From Tubulanus polymorphus (Eukaryota; Nemertea; Palaeonemertea; Tubulaniformes; Tubulanidae), in assembly GCF_964204645.1 (NCBI RefSeq), contig NC_134028.1, forward strand, positions 7,729,001-7,793,000: a stretch of DNA of 64,000 nt. Direction: 5' to 3'. The notes under the pieces were generated by a model, which worked only from the letters and a program-made list of their open reading frames with translations, made no database searches and was not told the origin of the DNA. Positions 1 through 14,100 of this stretch are shown here, piece after piece (position 1 is the first letter of the stretch; each line of letters begins with the position of its first letter). A program made the position numbers and the translations under genes.

Positions 1-2066
1 TAACTTATGTGTGAGTATTTTTGATAAAAGAAAACTGCTTCGGTCAGTGGTAAGTTTTCTGAACTTGTGTTCGGAGAAATCCACTCTGAATTCTGCATGG
101 CTTATTTTTGTCACTTTTCTCACAGAGCACACAACAGGCAGAACGCACACTTAACTAACAATCTAGTTGTAACTCTGAATAGTGGTGTAGGGGTTTTTTA
201 TGTATTTGATAAACAGTTGCTATTTCAAGGTGACTGTTGATGAAAACGTTATCATTGAATGTATCAATAATGAAAATGAAATAATTGTTATTTGCATGAA
301 TTTCATTGTTTCACATTAATGTTCACTTAACATGCTAGGTAACTCCGGATATAACATCAAACATAGCAGCACTTGCTGGTTTGATCGATGAAAAACAAAT
401 TGGAAAATTGTAATGCTATCATAAAACACATGGCCCATTTCTACAGTCAATTCCCAGATAAGATTAGTTCATTTTAAGAGTCTGATTTTAACTCAGAACT
501 GTAGAACTAGGTCATGCTTGTCATTTATTATGAAGGACTAGTTTCATAGAGCAGTTTCAAAGATAAAGCTGGTCTCTTAAACTTTCCCTAATTAAACAAC
601 CTGTTCTTAGGTGTTTTTCTAATGTCTCACCAGGGAGGTGCATCTCCCTGGTCTCAAGAGCTTGCTTATATATAGCTCTGTATCTAGTTGGTAGACATAA
701 CTATATTTCTCATTATTCGCATTGATTAGTTATTGATTGATTTATCATATATGAGTAAATTCTTGGCTGACTGTGTAAGACACGTTTTGCGTAGTAGTTC
801 ACATAACTCTCCGTACACTGTTTAGTAAAACATTCATATAATTTGCTCTGATTTTGTCACAAAGATGAACGCTATGAAGACAGTGAAGGTATTTAGTCTG
901 GTATGGTGAAATACCTCCCGATACTGTTTGCTAACTGTTATATCCGAATGACAAACCAGTTTTAAGAGAGATATTCTTTAGAAACAAACTTTAAAAACTT
1001 TGTATCTGATAGTAACTTTTAGCAGACAACTCCAACCCTGTCGGTTTTGGTGACTTGCATGGCAAGACCTTTGTTTGAAGAGATTACCTACTACTGTTAT
1101 TCATGCTGAATCAGTGAGATATCAGCATCAGTATTCAAGAAGTCGTCTACTGCCTACAATTTTTAATGAGATGCATGGTAATCAAGATGTTTGAAAGAGC
1201 CTGCTTTACGATTGAAATTTAAGTCAACTGTCTTGAAACTACCTCTCTCTCTGTCAAAAAGAAAATAATGTCCTATGCCAGATAAGTTGCATGGAACTCG
1301 ATCTGTTAATAATTAATTCAAGAATCTAATTGAACTGATAAAGAAAATGAGTACCACTCCACTCTACTACCCTTGCTTCTGCACACAAGTTTTAGTGGTT
1401 GAAGATTTGATGTTGCATAGAGGTGTTTGGGGCTTCCCAAAGTATTCACAGTGTGCTTTGTGCTGATTGGTCGAGAATAAATTCCAGTTCCTGCATAAAT
1501 TCACATAATTAGATCATTGCTTGTAACATTCACAATGATTTTTCTCAAAATTCTAAATTCTATAGAGTCATCAGCAATTTACAATTTCTTCATGATCTTT
1601 TGGATTTTCACTGGAATCCAAATTTGTAATTCATATAGTTCGGTTTTTAAAAAGAATTTCTTTAAAATTTTAAATATATAATTTTTTTTCAAATTGTTGT
1701 CTATCATTTTAGTCATTCTAGATTTATAAGTTGTAGCTTTTCCTAGAGACCATTTTACAAGTTGCCTATCCTTTTACCTTCTGATGTTATGTTTCTTGCA
1801 TTTTTCTCGAATTTATCATAACTAGTTATAAAACATTCGTAAGATTTAAGTTTGCTAGAGTTTTAAGATAAAGTTTGAAACGTATTCAAGTTCCTAAGTA
1901 AATGTCTATTTTAAATACCTATTACCAGTTGTTAAAGTTGACTTTAGAGAATTGATTTGGCTGCAGATCTCTATATTGACTTGTTTGGATAAATGATGGC
2001 CCAAACTGTAAAGAGTTGATTTAGTCACGTATTAATGAATGAGACTTCATATTTTCCTTGGTAAAG
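1..2066. other. Intron of the ankyrin gene (left edge)
   Basis: No coding exon is recognisable on either strand. The stretch is AT-rich and ends in the acceptor at 2,066. A degenerate copy of the MITE family described at 63,717 lies near 433-511. The upstream ZU5 exons must lie left of the window. Confidence 0.6.
433..511. repeat. MITE-like short inverted-repeat element, copy 1 (degenerate)
   Basis: The core 'ttagttcatttt' and the right end 'aactcagaactgtagaacta' match the better-preserved copy at 63,717-63,822. The left end is eroded. Confidence 0.4.
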
Positions 2067-2163
2067 GTGAAGCAGCGCCAGCACAGTGGGAGGATGTTAC
2101 TGGAACTACACAGCTTAACTTCGTCAATGACTGTGTCTCATTCACCACAGCTGTATCAGCAAG
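2067..2163 (+). CDS. Ank: Ankyrin exon: end of ZU5 / start of UPA
   Basis: This exon encodes [19 protein letters not shown] followed by [14 protein letters not shown]. The segment is strongly conserved in ankyrins at the junction of the second ZU5 domain and the UPA domain, part of the spectrin-binding supermodule. The acceptor is ..aaag|GTGAAG and the donor is AG|gtaaag. It enters in phase 1, and its last Arg codon is completed by the next exon (AG|G). It is too short to stand out as an open reading frame but is unambiguous by sequence. Confidence 0.9.
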
Positions 2164-5100
2164 GTAAAGTGGAATGAATATTCTGGAATTTTATGATTCA
2201 TAAAAACACATAATGTGTGGCCTTATCATGTCAGTCCATTGTTGGCGCAATGTATTAAGTACAAGTAGAAGTTTACCCCATGACATGCGCCACTAGTTCT
2301 TGCCAGTTACAAAGTCTCAGTCACATCCATATCTGTCGCATTGTAGCTCGACATAGCTTCGGTTTATCTGTACCTACCGGTACCTCCCGGGTATATGTCC
2401 CAGGGTGATTTTCACCTGACCAAATAATGTTAGATTTCCTTAAATATTTTGTCAAATATCCTCTCAAATATTAGCGTACGACAAGTGAACTTCTGTACTG
2501 ATAACCTAAAAGCTTAGAATATAGTTTAGCTCTCCGAATATGGTATATGCTTCTGTACAGAGTGAGCTTAAGAATGCTATGAATTAACAGGTTTTGGTTG
2601 ATGGATTGTCAAAATACGAACGATGCAGCAAAGATGGCTTCAGAACTTTACCGCGAGGTCATCTCCGTGCCATACATGGCAAAGTTCGTCGTTTTCTCAA
2701 AACGTCATGATACGATGGAAGCAAGATTACGCTGTTTCTGTATGACAGACGATAAAATGGAAAAAACATTAGAAGGACAAGAACATTTCGTAGAAGTTGC
2801 TCGTAGCAGAGATGTAGAGGTTTGTATTAGAAAAATTTCATCTTGCTACCTTGGGAAGGGGGGCAATTATTCAGTCTAAACGTTTGATGAAATCAGCTTT
2901 AATTTCAATTTATACATCCAACTTCCGTAATTTGTCCATTTCCAATGAGTGAAGTTTTGACTGAGAAATATGGACAGCCTAGAAAAACTATGCCCAGTTT
3001 TGGCTAAAGAATTTCATGAAGAGCCACATATTTATGATCGTTTACTAGGAACGTTGGATAAGAGATAGTAATGTTTTTTATCCGATTTCAGGTTTTAGAA
3101 GGAAAACGCCAATATGTAGAAATGGCTGGAAACTTAGTTCCAGTAACGAAGTCAGATGACCAGTTAAATCTTGTGTTCCATGCATTTAGAGAAAACCGTC
3201 TGCCGTACACTGTACGGATACGCGATTCTGACCAGGATCCTACTGGTAGAATAGCATTCATGCGGGAGCCTAAAGTTAGCCGTGGTGAGGCTCCACAAAA
3301 TCCAATATGTAACCTGAATATCACACTACAAGATTATGTAAAGGTATGGAATATAAAAGATTATTAACATAATGTACACGGGCAGATCTAGGAATTGTTT
3401 AAGGGCGTGGATCTGATAATTGTAATGGGCTCTTTATTTAAAAAAGACCGATTTGACTATGCAAGGCGCGAAGGTCTGAGGGCCCTCTCCCTAAATTTTT
3501 GAAAATTTAGGGTAAAAGGCAGCTTTTCGATTTGGAAGCATTTCACCAAGTGCGCATGGTGTCGCTCGACCCCTAGTTTAAATTTCCATTGTAAAAGAAT
3601 TTTTTCCTGGTGTCTTGGAGGGCACATTGGAATTCTGCAGGGGTGGATTGGTCCAAACTCTTAAAATAGAATTGATACCAATCATTAATTTCGTGAGAAA
3701 AGAAGAAAAAGGAAAGACTTGAGTAACTAGTTCAGTTATTGACAATTAGTTTTTCAAAACAATGTTTCTCATCAAATTTGCAGTTAGAAGAAGATTTAGA
3801 TTCAGAGGCAGCAGCTGAACTACGTAGAAAATATAAATTCTGGAAAGAAGGCATAGGTAGGTTAAAAATACATGTAGTCGATTTTCATTTGAAAATTAGG
3901 TCAATCGCTAAATGGAGTCGCCACGTTTATTTCAGTGGTGCAAGATACGATTACTAAATGCGACCTACGACTCAGCGATATCGCTGAAGCGGTTCAGGGC
4001 GACTGGGTCGCGCTTGCGCAACATTTAGGTCTTAACGATGACGAAATAATCAACATCAAAAAAGAATATCACACGCTGAGCGATCAGGCATTAGCGATGC
4101 TGCTGTTATGGCGAGAGAAATTCGGTGATGAAGCAACGGGTAAGGCGCTGAAAATAAACTATACTATTCAAACTGTATAAACCTGTACTTTAGATCAGTC
4201 TAGAATATTTCAAAATTTTCATGGTATTGCTAGAGTTAAAAGTGAGAAATTTAGAAAGACCACGATTTTTATAACCTTTTATGTGTGTTGATTAGTGCAT
4301 AAGTTGATTGTGACTATCTCTCAGAAGATGGAAGTCTTTGTTTGGTTTATGAAATAATGCTTATTACGTATATGTTGCTAGGTAGCATTGTACTGTTTCT
4401 CCATCACAATACTATAAATCTCACACATTTGATAAGATTAGATTCAAATAGATCATCTAACGTTCTGATTGGTCGTCTTGTTTGTAGGTAACAAATTAGA
4501 AGAAGCCTTAAAAGCTATAAATAGACATGATGTTGTTAAAAAATGTATGTATAATTTATCACACGTTACTGACGAAACGGAACGAGCCTTCGCCCAGATG
4601 CAAATGGAACATTCAGGTAAATGAAATTCACCATTTTCTTCTGAAAGTAATTGAAAATGTCGTCTTAATGTGCTTAATCAAAATTTTCAATCTCAGTTTA
4701 TTCAAAAATATTTAAAAAAAATCCAATCGTTTGTAGGTTTTGATGATTTAAAAGAAGAATTAGGACCATCCAGGGATTCAACAATGGGCCGTGGTCTTTC
4801 ACTCGATGTCCAATATGATGAAAATGACATGATGAAGGTATGTTTATACAAGTCCTTGAGTAACATCCAGATACTTTGCGAATTCTATCCTGTGGATTGG
4901 ATAGTTACGTAAGCAGATTTAGGCATATCATTATGAATCCCTAAATGAAAAGAGCTACACTAGTTACACAGTTGTGAATTAGTTCAACTCGTAAGATTTG
5001 AAATTGAGAGTAGTTCATTTTAGTTATTTTAAAATTCAACTCCTCACAGCTGTAGAACTGGAACCTGCGCATGTACAACAAAATGGCTCAGATCATTCGG

Positions 5101-8100
5101 ACTCTGCCAGAATACTTGCAACAATTTTCACAAAGTTCGCTGATATTATGATTCATGGGTTGTCATTAACCACTTATCGCAATCATAATTTTGCTTTGTG
5201 AAATTTTCTTAAAAATTGATAGATTGGAGACACATATTTATGTTGCAGAATCAAACAACGATTTTAGATTTTTGGCCATTTCAAGTGGTCAAGTCATTTT
5301 TCGAATACTTTCAACATGAGAAGGTATATCTAATTAAAAACTCATCTGCATTAATAATGCTTGTCGGTATGGAGGAGTTTCTGAAATGTTACGGAGGTTT
5401 TGACACGTTCGTGAAGTCCATGATATAGGATGATATTTTTTCAATGTGGATTATACGGAGTCACTGATTAGTAAAATACGGTTGATTGCATGCCGCACTT
5501 TGGAATACAGACTATTAAGGTATATTTTCAAAAAGTGTATTTGCACTGTATACGGATGTATGATTATTTTTGGCAAGTAGAAATTTTGCTTACTGGTTTA
5601 GGTGTGCTAACTAGAGTTCCATGGGGTATTTTTGATGATCGAAATTTCCCGGAAAATTAATAATGCTCCTCATTTTATTAGATTTACAGTGCTTGGTTTT
5701 GGGTGGCAAAAGCATTTTGGTTGAAATTACAAACCTTGCTTCATAACAGTTTCACTTTTCATTTAGGGATATTTTAGTCATTGAATGGTGTGTCAACCAT
5801 TTGTGAAACTCGACCATCCTTGATAAGACCCGCAAACAGTATATTATACTGGTGGTATATTATTTTGACGATCTTATAAAGGGTAGATTTAGAATGGCTA
5901 AAGATGAGAAGTTCACGAAAATTCAAGAATTTAAAAAAAAAATAGTGTTTACTCTGATTTGGAAAGCAAAGTTAAGGAAATAACTGAGATTTTTAGCCTA
6001 CTTTGGATTTAAGGCCCTGTGGGCTGTTGCGGTTTGTTTTTCATCTGTTGTCTATGCGTCTGTCTGTTCATCTATAGGATGGAATCCAGTTTTCTAGGGA
6101 AATTTTGAAGATGCTTTGATTAATTATTTCATACGTATATGTATCCCCATAGGGCCCATCATCATGAGAAAATCAGGGTCTATCAGACACAAGATATGTT
6201 CTGTGACCTTTTTGTGCCCAAAAATATAACTTTTGGCCTGAATTCCGAGGTGGCCACCTTTGTCTCTATCAGTCCTCATTCGTAGATGGAAAAAGATTTT
6301 TTGATGAAACTATCAACAGATTTTAACTTTATATAGGTTTTAACATTTCACTAAGTGGGCATGGTGTCCCTGGACCCCTACTTTCGTATAGGTATTTGGT
6401 CATTGTTCACAGATAGACCCCACGCAGTAAAAATATAGGCCTATTTAAGTTGCTATTAACATAGATTTCATGCTGGAAAAATATGCACCAGAGCCATCAG
6501 ACATTTTTCCGTATGATATTTGGCATGAGCTATTCGGTAATGGTTAATGATACTTCAATTGTACCTAATTGAAGTATCATTAAAAATTAGATGACCTTCT
6601 TGATGTGACCTACATATTTGCGCTATGTAGTCGTATATACAGATACAATAGGTTGTTATTTGGAAGTACCTCAGACCAGTGACTTCAGGATATGTAATAT
6701 CCTCATAGTTATATTGTTAAGACTTACAGAAGAAAAGAGTAATGTTGTTAGTAGGCGCATATTTCAGAATTCATGGAGTTTCCATTTTTAGCGACGGTAG
6801 CTGCAAGATTCAAGTCATTTGATTTCCATGATGATGGCACATTTTGGATTTGTTTATTGATAACTTTTATCGTGATCATGGTCAGCATACTGTACCGTTA
6901 TAGCTCATGTTGCTTCCCGAAACTGTTTCAGGAGTCGGAATCGGCTGGCGAGGAATCGGGAAGTGAAAAAGAATCGCCGAAAAAAGGTAAGCTTTGGTCT
7001 TGGTATATACTCAGATACTTTTCAGACCATTTGGAGAAGAAATGTAGGTATTCAAAAACTAATGAATTATTGCACCGTATTTCAGGTAAAGGTCATAGAA
7101 ATCATGTGCAAAAAATCTTGACTGTTTCTTTTCCTTTTGTTGTTGCGGAAAATTTTATTTTTTTTTAAAATTTTCTGGGAATTGATAGTCATGTGTTTGA
7201 CCCAGTGCCTTCATTGTGCGGTCAGTTTGCCATCAACGCTGAAAAGAATGGATTGTTTTTTTTTCATGAATAAACTTTCGAAGTCTGTACTTTTGAATCT
7301 AGATCATGGGGTATGGTTGAACAGACACTATTATCAAATTAGGACTAATCAGGGTGAAATGTGTCTGGTAACCATCACTGAAACAAATTAATACTGTGTG
7401 ATATAGGCAAAGTTAATCTTTTTAGTTAGTTTTTAACGATTCTTGGACTCTAACAAGGCTTTTTCGCTTCCATGAAATAAACCATGCCAAAAATCATGCA
7501 CATTCTACGAAATAATTTGCATTTCGATTATTAGTCTTGTTTCGTACTTTACTTATACCTTTCTATATTCTAAATATTCAAATTATCTCTTCACCGGTCA
7601 TGATAGAAAACACGATGATAAAATGAATGTCTAACAATTCATTCTCCGTATTGTAGTAATGATATAGTGATTCTGCTTTTAAGCTTGATTTACACTGGTA
7701 CATATATAAATATATATATATATACAGATATTTACTTCATAGATTGCATGCTTTCTGTTTTCTCGATGAACTTGGTTTTGATGCTCCCCGCGCCGTGGTC
7801 ACAAAATTGCACCAGCTGCCTCGATCCTATTAACCTTTTACATATATATGTATGTCTATATTGTATGCTTATGTATCGCTGTTTTAGACGATTTGCATAT
7901 CGTACCCGAGCTAGACGAACGACGCGGAGTCGTACATCCTAAATCGTCCGATGAATTATCTAATGAGCAAAAACGAAAGAAGGACGCTCTGTTAGCGTTC
8001 GCCGAGCAGATGGATTTATTAGCCGATTCACAGGCTATATCCACTGACAGTATCCCTAATGATGAAGGTATTCATTGAATATATACACAGAAATCATCGG

Positions 8101-11100
8101 CATGTACATGTGCACTGAACCCACACGTACTACAGTGTTTTTAGACTGCATGATTATTGTTGTGTATCACCACTCCAGATTTATTTTTCGTTCATAGCGT
8201 AATCAGACCTGTCACCAAAAGTCAGAACCATAGAACTGTAAGCGAATGGGAAGGCCGACTCTTCAAATATCCGCTAAGCACAGCTAGTAATCTTGTGTTT
8301 TGTTCAGCACCCTCACCGGTGGCGTTAAGCAATAGTGGTTGTAGACTGGTTTCCAGTCTCTATTTTTAATTTAGCGTTTCTCATTGATTTGTTTCAAATC
8401 TTGAAAAGCGGTAATGTTCAATGCTCGCAGAGAAAATATAATCGAAAATATTTCCAAGAACCTATTGTTTATCGCTGCTGGTGAGGGCACTGATCCAGAT
8501 ATCAAAGGCAAATGTATAGTGACGTCACAGAGTTGGCCTTCCCGTTCGCTTATAGTTCTATGGTAAAACTGAACAAGCTGAACTATGAAGGTGGTATATT
8601 GTCATTCTATCTGACGGCGATCTGTTCAGTTATGCAATATAAAGTTTAGCCATTCTTCATCTGATTTCACAGCGACCATTAGCTGTCAAGCAGAAGTGGC
8701 TGATTTATGACAGCCAATAAGGACGGCATATATGAAAAACTTACAATTATGTTGGTGTATGATTTCAATCGATTGACTCCTCTGTGTTCATATATGATTG
8801 AAGAGTCTGTACTGTTTTGATAATCTCTTTGGATCAGTACTCAATTTAGCCAATAGATATAGGCTATCGGTCCTTATCAAAGATTGTAACTAATTTTGAT
8901 CTCAATTATAGTAAAGGTCTGAATTGCACTATGTTTTTTTTTAGAATTACGGTTTTAGATATTACAACTCACACAAATCCAATACGTTTATTCCTCCTTC
9001 ATTTCCATAAACAGCACAAACAGTTTGTTCTGTGTTGTCAATGGTGCAATTTCTTTACGTTTACTTAAGTTAGCACTCCAAAGCAATACAAATCATACCT
9101 CCCTTATCTGATTATTTGTGATTCATTTTGAAGAAATGGAATGAAATGAAAACATAGCTTTGTTATCAGTATCAACAAAAATTGATGAATTTTTGGTATC
9201 ATTCATTTTTCAATGTACAAGAGAACTTTGTTGTTATAGAATTGTGGTCAGACTAAATGTTCTAAAATATGTTTCGGGTCATTTTTTCAATAGGATAATA
9301 GTAAAAGTACTCATTTACATCATGTTAGCCTACATAATTGGATAACTCAAGATAATTCAACTATTGATAAAGATGCATCTTATATATCTTACATAATTTG
9401 CATATTATCGAATACAGGAATAGTTTGCACTTAATAATAATGCACATCATCACAAACAATATCTCACTACGTACTTGTACTAACAATTCCATTATCACAT
9501 ATTGCGTGGAAGGTTTCCTGCATTTGCACTGTACAATCCCAAAGTGTATGCATGTGCACTGTATGAAGTGAATGTCCAGTAGTCTGATTAGTGAGTTTGT
9601 TGTATGATTTTGTGTATGTTTGCCCTTTACCTGTGGCTTCATCTGCATGTGTATGAAGACATAAACTTCTTCCTGTGCTACATATTGAAATTTAGAGTCT
9701 CTTTTCGTTAGTGAATAGTTGAAATCACTGACTCGAATCCATGTATATACCCTGGAAAACTGATTCAGGAGTCTTGCTGCCGTTGCACTGATAATGCATG
9801 AATAAGAGAAAGCCCATCACTTAGCCTATTTACTAAGGTATGAATTAAGTTGATACAGGGTTGTACTTTTTAAAAAAGGATTAAGAAATTCCCTGTCTCA
9901 ATACCATTTTGTAATCAGTTTTTCAGTCGAGAGAAGATATCATAAAAGAAGCCACAGGTTTATGGTTATATAATTCCCCACGTGCAATCTTTTTGTGTCA
10001 TTGATCAATGAATGTTGAATTTATTTCTTTTCAGCCCACTTTGGACTTAAGTCCCGGGGGGCTATTGCGTTCACTTTCCGTCCGTTAACCTGTCCATCTG
10101 TGGACTGAATCCACAAATATTGTGTCGATCAGACCCAAGATGGGCATCTTGTGACCTTTAATATGCCACAAAAGGTCATTTTTGCCAAGAATTCCAAGGT
10201 CTGTAGCTTCCTGATGGAGACATTTACACTGACACGGATCTGTTTTTACAAAAGCAACTGTAACTGACACAGCCGTTTAACATCCTGTCGTTTATAGGCT
10301 CGCCTCATCGTACCGCAAAGAAGTTTAACCCTTCATGATTTTTGGGTGCAGTGAAACTGAAAACATCCAAAAACTGATAATTGGTCCTAAGGATGAAATA
10401 GATATAGCCTAGTAGGGTAATCGTTCCATGGCGCTTACAATGATACCACTCGTTCATTCACCTATCACAAATAATGTCATTACAATGACACAAATCTGCT
10501 AGCTGTTTTATTAAGTGCTCAGAATAGAGAAAATGTGCCATAATAATAATCAAGGGAATAACAAAAAATGTGTTCGCCAAATGGTCATCAAATGATAATT
10601 GTGTACAATTTTTGCTGTTTATAATGGTACCTATGCATATTTTGTTTTGGTCATTGTTTCAGTTATCTTGAGTTTCGGGGTCATTTGTTTCTCTATAAGT
10701 TCACCAGGAGGGGAGGGTTGAAAAGCAGAATGAAATTATATTTCCATATCATTGGTTCTACGCATTTTTGTAACCAAAATTGCAAAATTGTAGCTCATGA
10801 CAAGTTGTAATGTATGATTGTGGTGAGTTTCCGGGTCATCAATTGATAACATTTTCATATGGTCAAGCATTTCACCAAGTGGGCATGGTGTCCCAGGACC
10901 CCTGAAAGTTGAACTTCATATCTTTCACTTTCTGAAACGATACCAAATTCTGATGCCTGCATAATTTGATAAAGTTATATTTGTCTGAAAATCTTGACAA
11001 AGCTTTGGCCTACATAATACACTAATTATGGTCTGTATTAATTTTCCAGCGATTAGCTCTATCCTTTCTGATGATAGATGCATATAATATAACAGTAATT

Positions 11101-14100
11101 TTACCAAATAATTGGAATTGAATTGAACCACCGAGCTCATCACTTAATGGTAGAACCATTACATGAACAGACAGATAGATTAGCAGACATCAATTCTCTG
11201 GACCACATTTTTGCAGTTCATGGAAACCTTTGAAAGTGAAAGATTTGATGTTAAACATTTTTGTTTTTTTTTCCTCAATTTTTAGTGCTTTGTTGTAAGA
11301 AGTTATAAGCATTTAAACTTGCAATATAATAAAATAGTCGCTTTGTTAACGAAAATATTATAATCAAGTTGTTATGATATGGAACACAAACAATTACCAA
11401 TTAAAGAAGCCAATTTCAAAGTAACTACGCCACTATCTGTTTAACTGCTAACAAAATCATACTGTTTCCTCCCTGACAACAGCACCGACCATCCATGAAG
11501 ACACAATTGATAAAACTGAACGTGAACCACCAGTCGAAGATTTTATAACTAAAGTCGATACGTTGAAAGATGAAGGCGTAGATGAACGCATGTCTGTTTC
11601 TAGCGAGGAAGGTGAAGATAAAAAAGGTATATTCAGTGTACAACAAAACTGAGCATCCGAAATCTGTTGATGAAGTGTCTCCACACATGAAAAATATCCT
11701 CTAACTCGCTGCTTTAACTTATTGCACTATTTTGGAAGTTCTTCACTCTGTCGAAAACTGAAAATAGCAAATAAAAGGCTAACAGATGTTCCGCTTACCA
11801 ACCTGCTAAACTTTAACAAAATGGCTTCTATTTAAGACAAGCTTTTTCTGCTTACACAATAGCAAACAATTCTTATAGCATTCAATTGGGAGTTGCGTTT
11901 ACTAGTACTGCAATATCAAAGTTATTTACTTCGTTTTGTTTGCCTCATGTTTGTTAAGATAAGCTTGGTGAAGTGTCTCACATATAGGATTAGCTTCATT
12001 TTAAGTCTATACACTTGCTTCGTACATCACAAATGATTCAAGGCACGCTGCCTCAGATAGGCCCTGTCCAAGTATAGAGCAACATTTTTGTTCGTTTTAT
12101 TATTATCTAGTTTTGATTTTCAATTCTATTGATATTGAATATCATTGACTGGAGGGGATTAGTTAGGCTATATGGTTTTGCTTTAATCAAGTTAACTTGA
12201 TTGCACTGATCACTTTTTCAGATCACGATGCTACTAAGACACCACCCCCAACACCTAATGAAAATAAAGGTATCTGCTGGTTATATACTCTTTAACACAC
12301 AACATATATTAAAGAAGATCTTTGTGGTGAAGAAGCTTAGCCTATTGTCTGCTTTGCATCTTTAATGCAATTAATTCCCTGATGGACTAACCAGATTTGA
12401 TATTCACGAATGTGGTTTTCATTTTTCTTGAATCGATTATGTATATTGTACTTTCTATTTGCCATCTTTGTCAGTGTTCCTAAGATTTGGAAGAAAAAAT
12501 CACAAAATTCATTCTGCTGCTTGCCTGGCAATTGTTTGCTCCTTTGAAGTACAACTAAGCAGAACTCGATCTTACCGTAACTTTGCTCAGTCATATATCA
12601 CTTTTCAAAATCCTAATTTCTCAATTTGTCAAATCATGTATCATTCCCCTCTACGAGTTTATCATAGCATGTTCATACTAATTAGAAATCTACTCTGAAA
12701 TGTCCCTGCTGTTTGTTAGAAATTCTGGTTTCTTCCCCACAATGATCTATCTTTTATAACAGGTGAACATCAGTATCATACCATACATTGATTTATCGAG
12801 GTATATTCTAAATTTCCGAGAATTTAGTAGATATAACATAAATCTATTCTTAGGCCATCTTTTTTTATTATAAGTTGGATTACGGATTTGACAAACTTGA
12901 AACGATTGGGAGGTGGGAAAAAAATTAGAAAAACATTTTGAACAATTTTTTTAATTTTTTTACTTAAAACTTAGAATTCGTTAATAATTTAGTGATTGGG
13001 CATTTGAAAAAAATTTTGCTTCATTTTGGAAGGCATTTTGGATAATAATACCTGAATGTTGTCTATTTACTGCCTACACTCATAACTGACGCCGGCATAT
13101 TTGTAAGTGACACTATTACTGAACGAACCTGACAAATATATTCGTTAGAATTACCATTGTCCATTGTCAATTGTGATTTTTTGTGTGTGATGTCAAAAGA
13201 TCATGTGGCAGTGAAAAAAATGATAAATTTTTATTTTTATTTTCATATCTATGCTTAAAAATAAGGGGGGCGGCAGGCAAAAAAGAATTTTTTTTAATAC
13301 CTAGAATCGGAAAATTTCTACGGCTGATCTGTAATCCAACTAATAATAGAAAAACTGCCTTCCAAAACAACGAAGACAAATTTCTAAGTTTTTTAATTTG
13401 AATGAAGCTAACAATTATAATCCCTCTCAAAATATAAGTTTCTGTTGAAGTTCTGTTTAGTTATGTTCTAAAAGATCCTAAAATTTGCCATTAAGTTTGT
13501 TTGAATCATTCCGATTTGCACCAGGTCGACTCATATCTTCTCAACTCACTGTTTAAATACATTGTGTTATATTGGTACACTATTTCAATGAAAAGAATCG
13601 CATGAGATACCTGGCCTTTGTGAATGATGTGCTTGTTCATGTTCGGGTGTTTGGATACAAGTTGTTGATTCAAATCTATTTGACAATGATCAACCAGCAG
13701 GTGCACTTTGAACTCATACCCTTCTTAAAAACCCATCCTTTTATGGTATCCTTTTTTGTTTACGTTGTGGCAAATATCCGCAGATTCTTATAGTTCAGTG
13801 TAAGGATGAAAACGTAATTACATAAAAGAAGAGTACAGAAAACTGAGGAACTGTTTTTATACATTAAGCAAAATATATATCTCAATCCTATGTAAATGTA
13901 TATATGTATATTCACGCTGCTTAAAGGTGATTTATATGAAGAGCGAATTACAGAGGTTGAAGAATGGGACGGTTCTAAGTGGACTAAAAGAAAAGTTGTT
14001 ACTAGAGTAAAGAAAGGTATAAAAGAATCGTAATTCGTTGGCTTTGCCTGATGATTTGAGTGGACAATAGGTGGCGTTGTTTAGCATTTAGTGTTTCATT

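Larger units (their letters stand above)
4838..6931. other. Intron carrying repeats and a candidate internal first exon
   Basis: It holds a MITE-like copy at about 4,958-5,062, a copy of a dispersed repeat at about 5,995-6,390, a perfect 17-bp hairpin at 6,544-6,583, and the candidate alternative first exon at 6,773. Other short reading frames look random. Confidence 0.6.
8068..11482. other. Long intron with transposon relics
   Basis: It contains a 336-bp foldback element (8,228-8,563) and a dispersed-repeat copy (10,030-10,290, with its 3' end block at 10,865-10,905). No phase-1 exon was found between them, and short frames on both strands look random. Confidence 0.55.
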
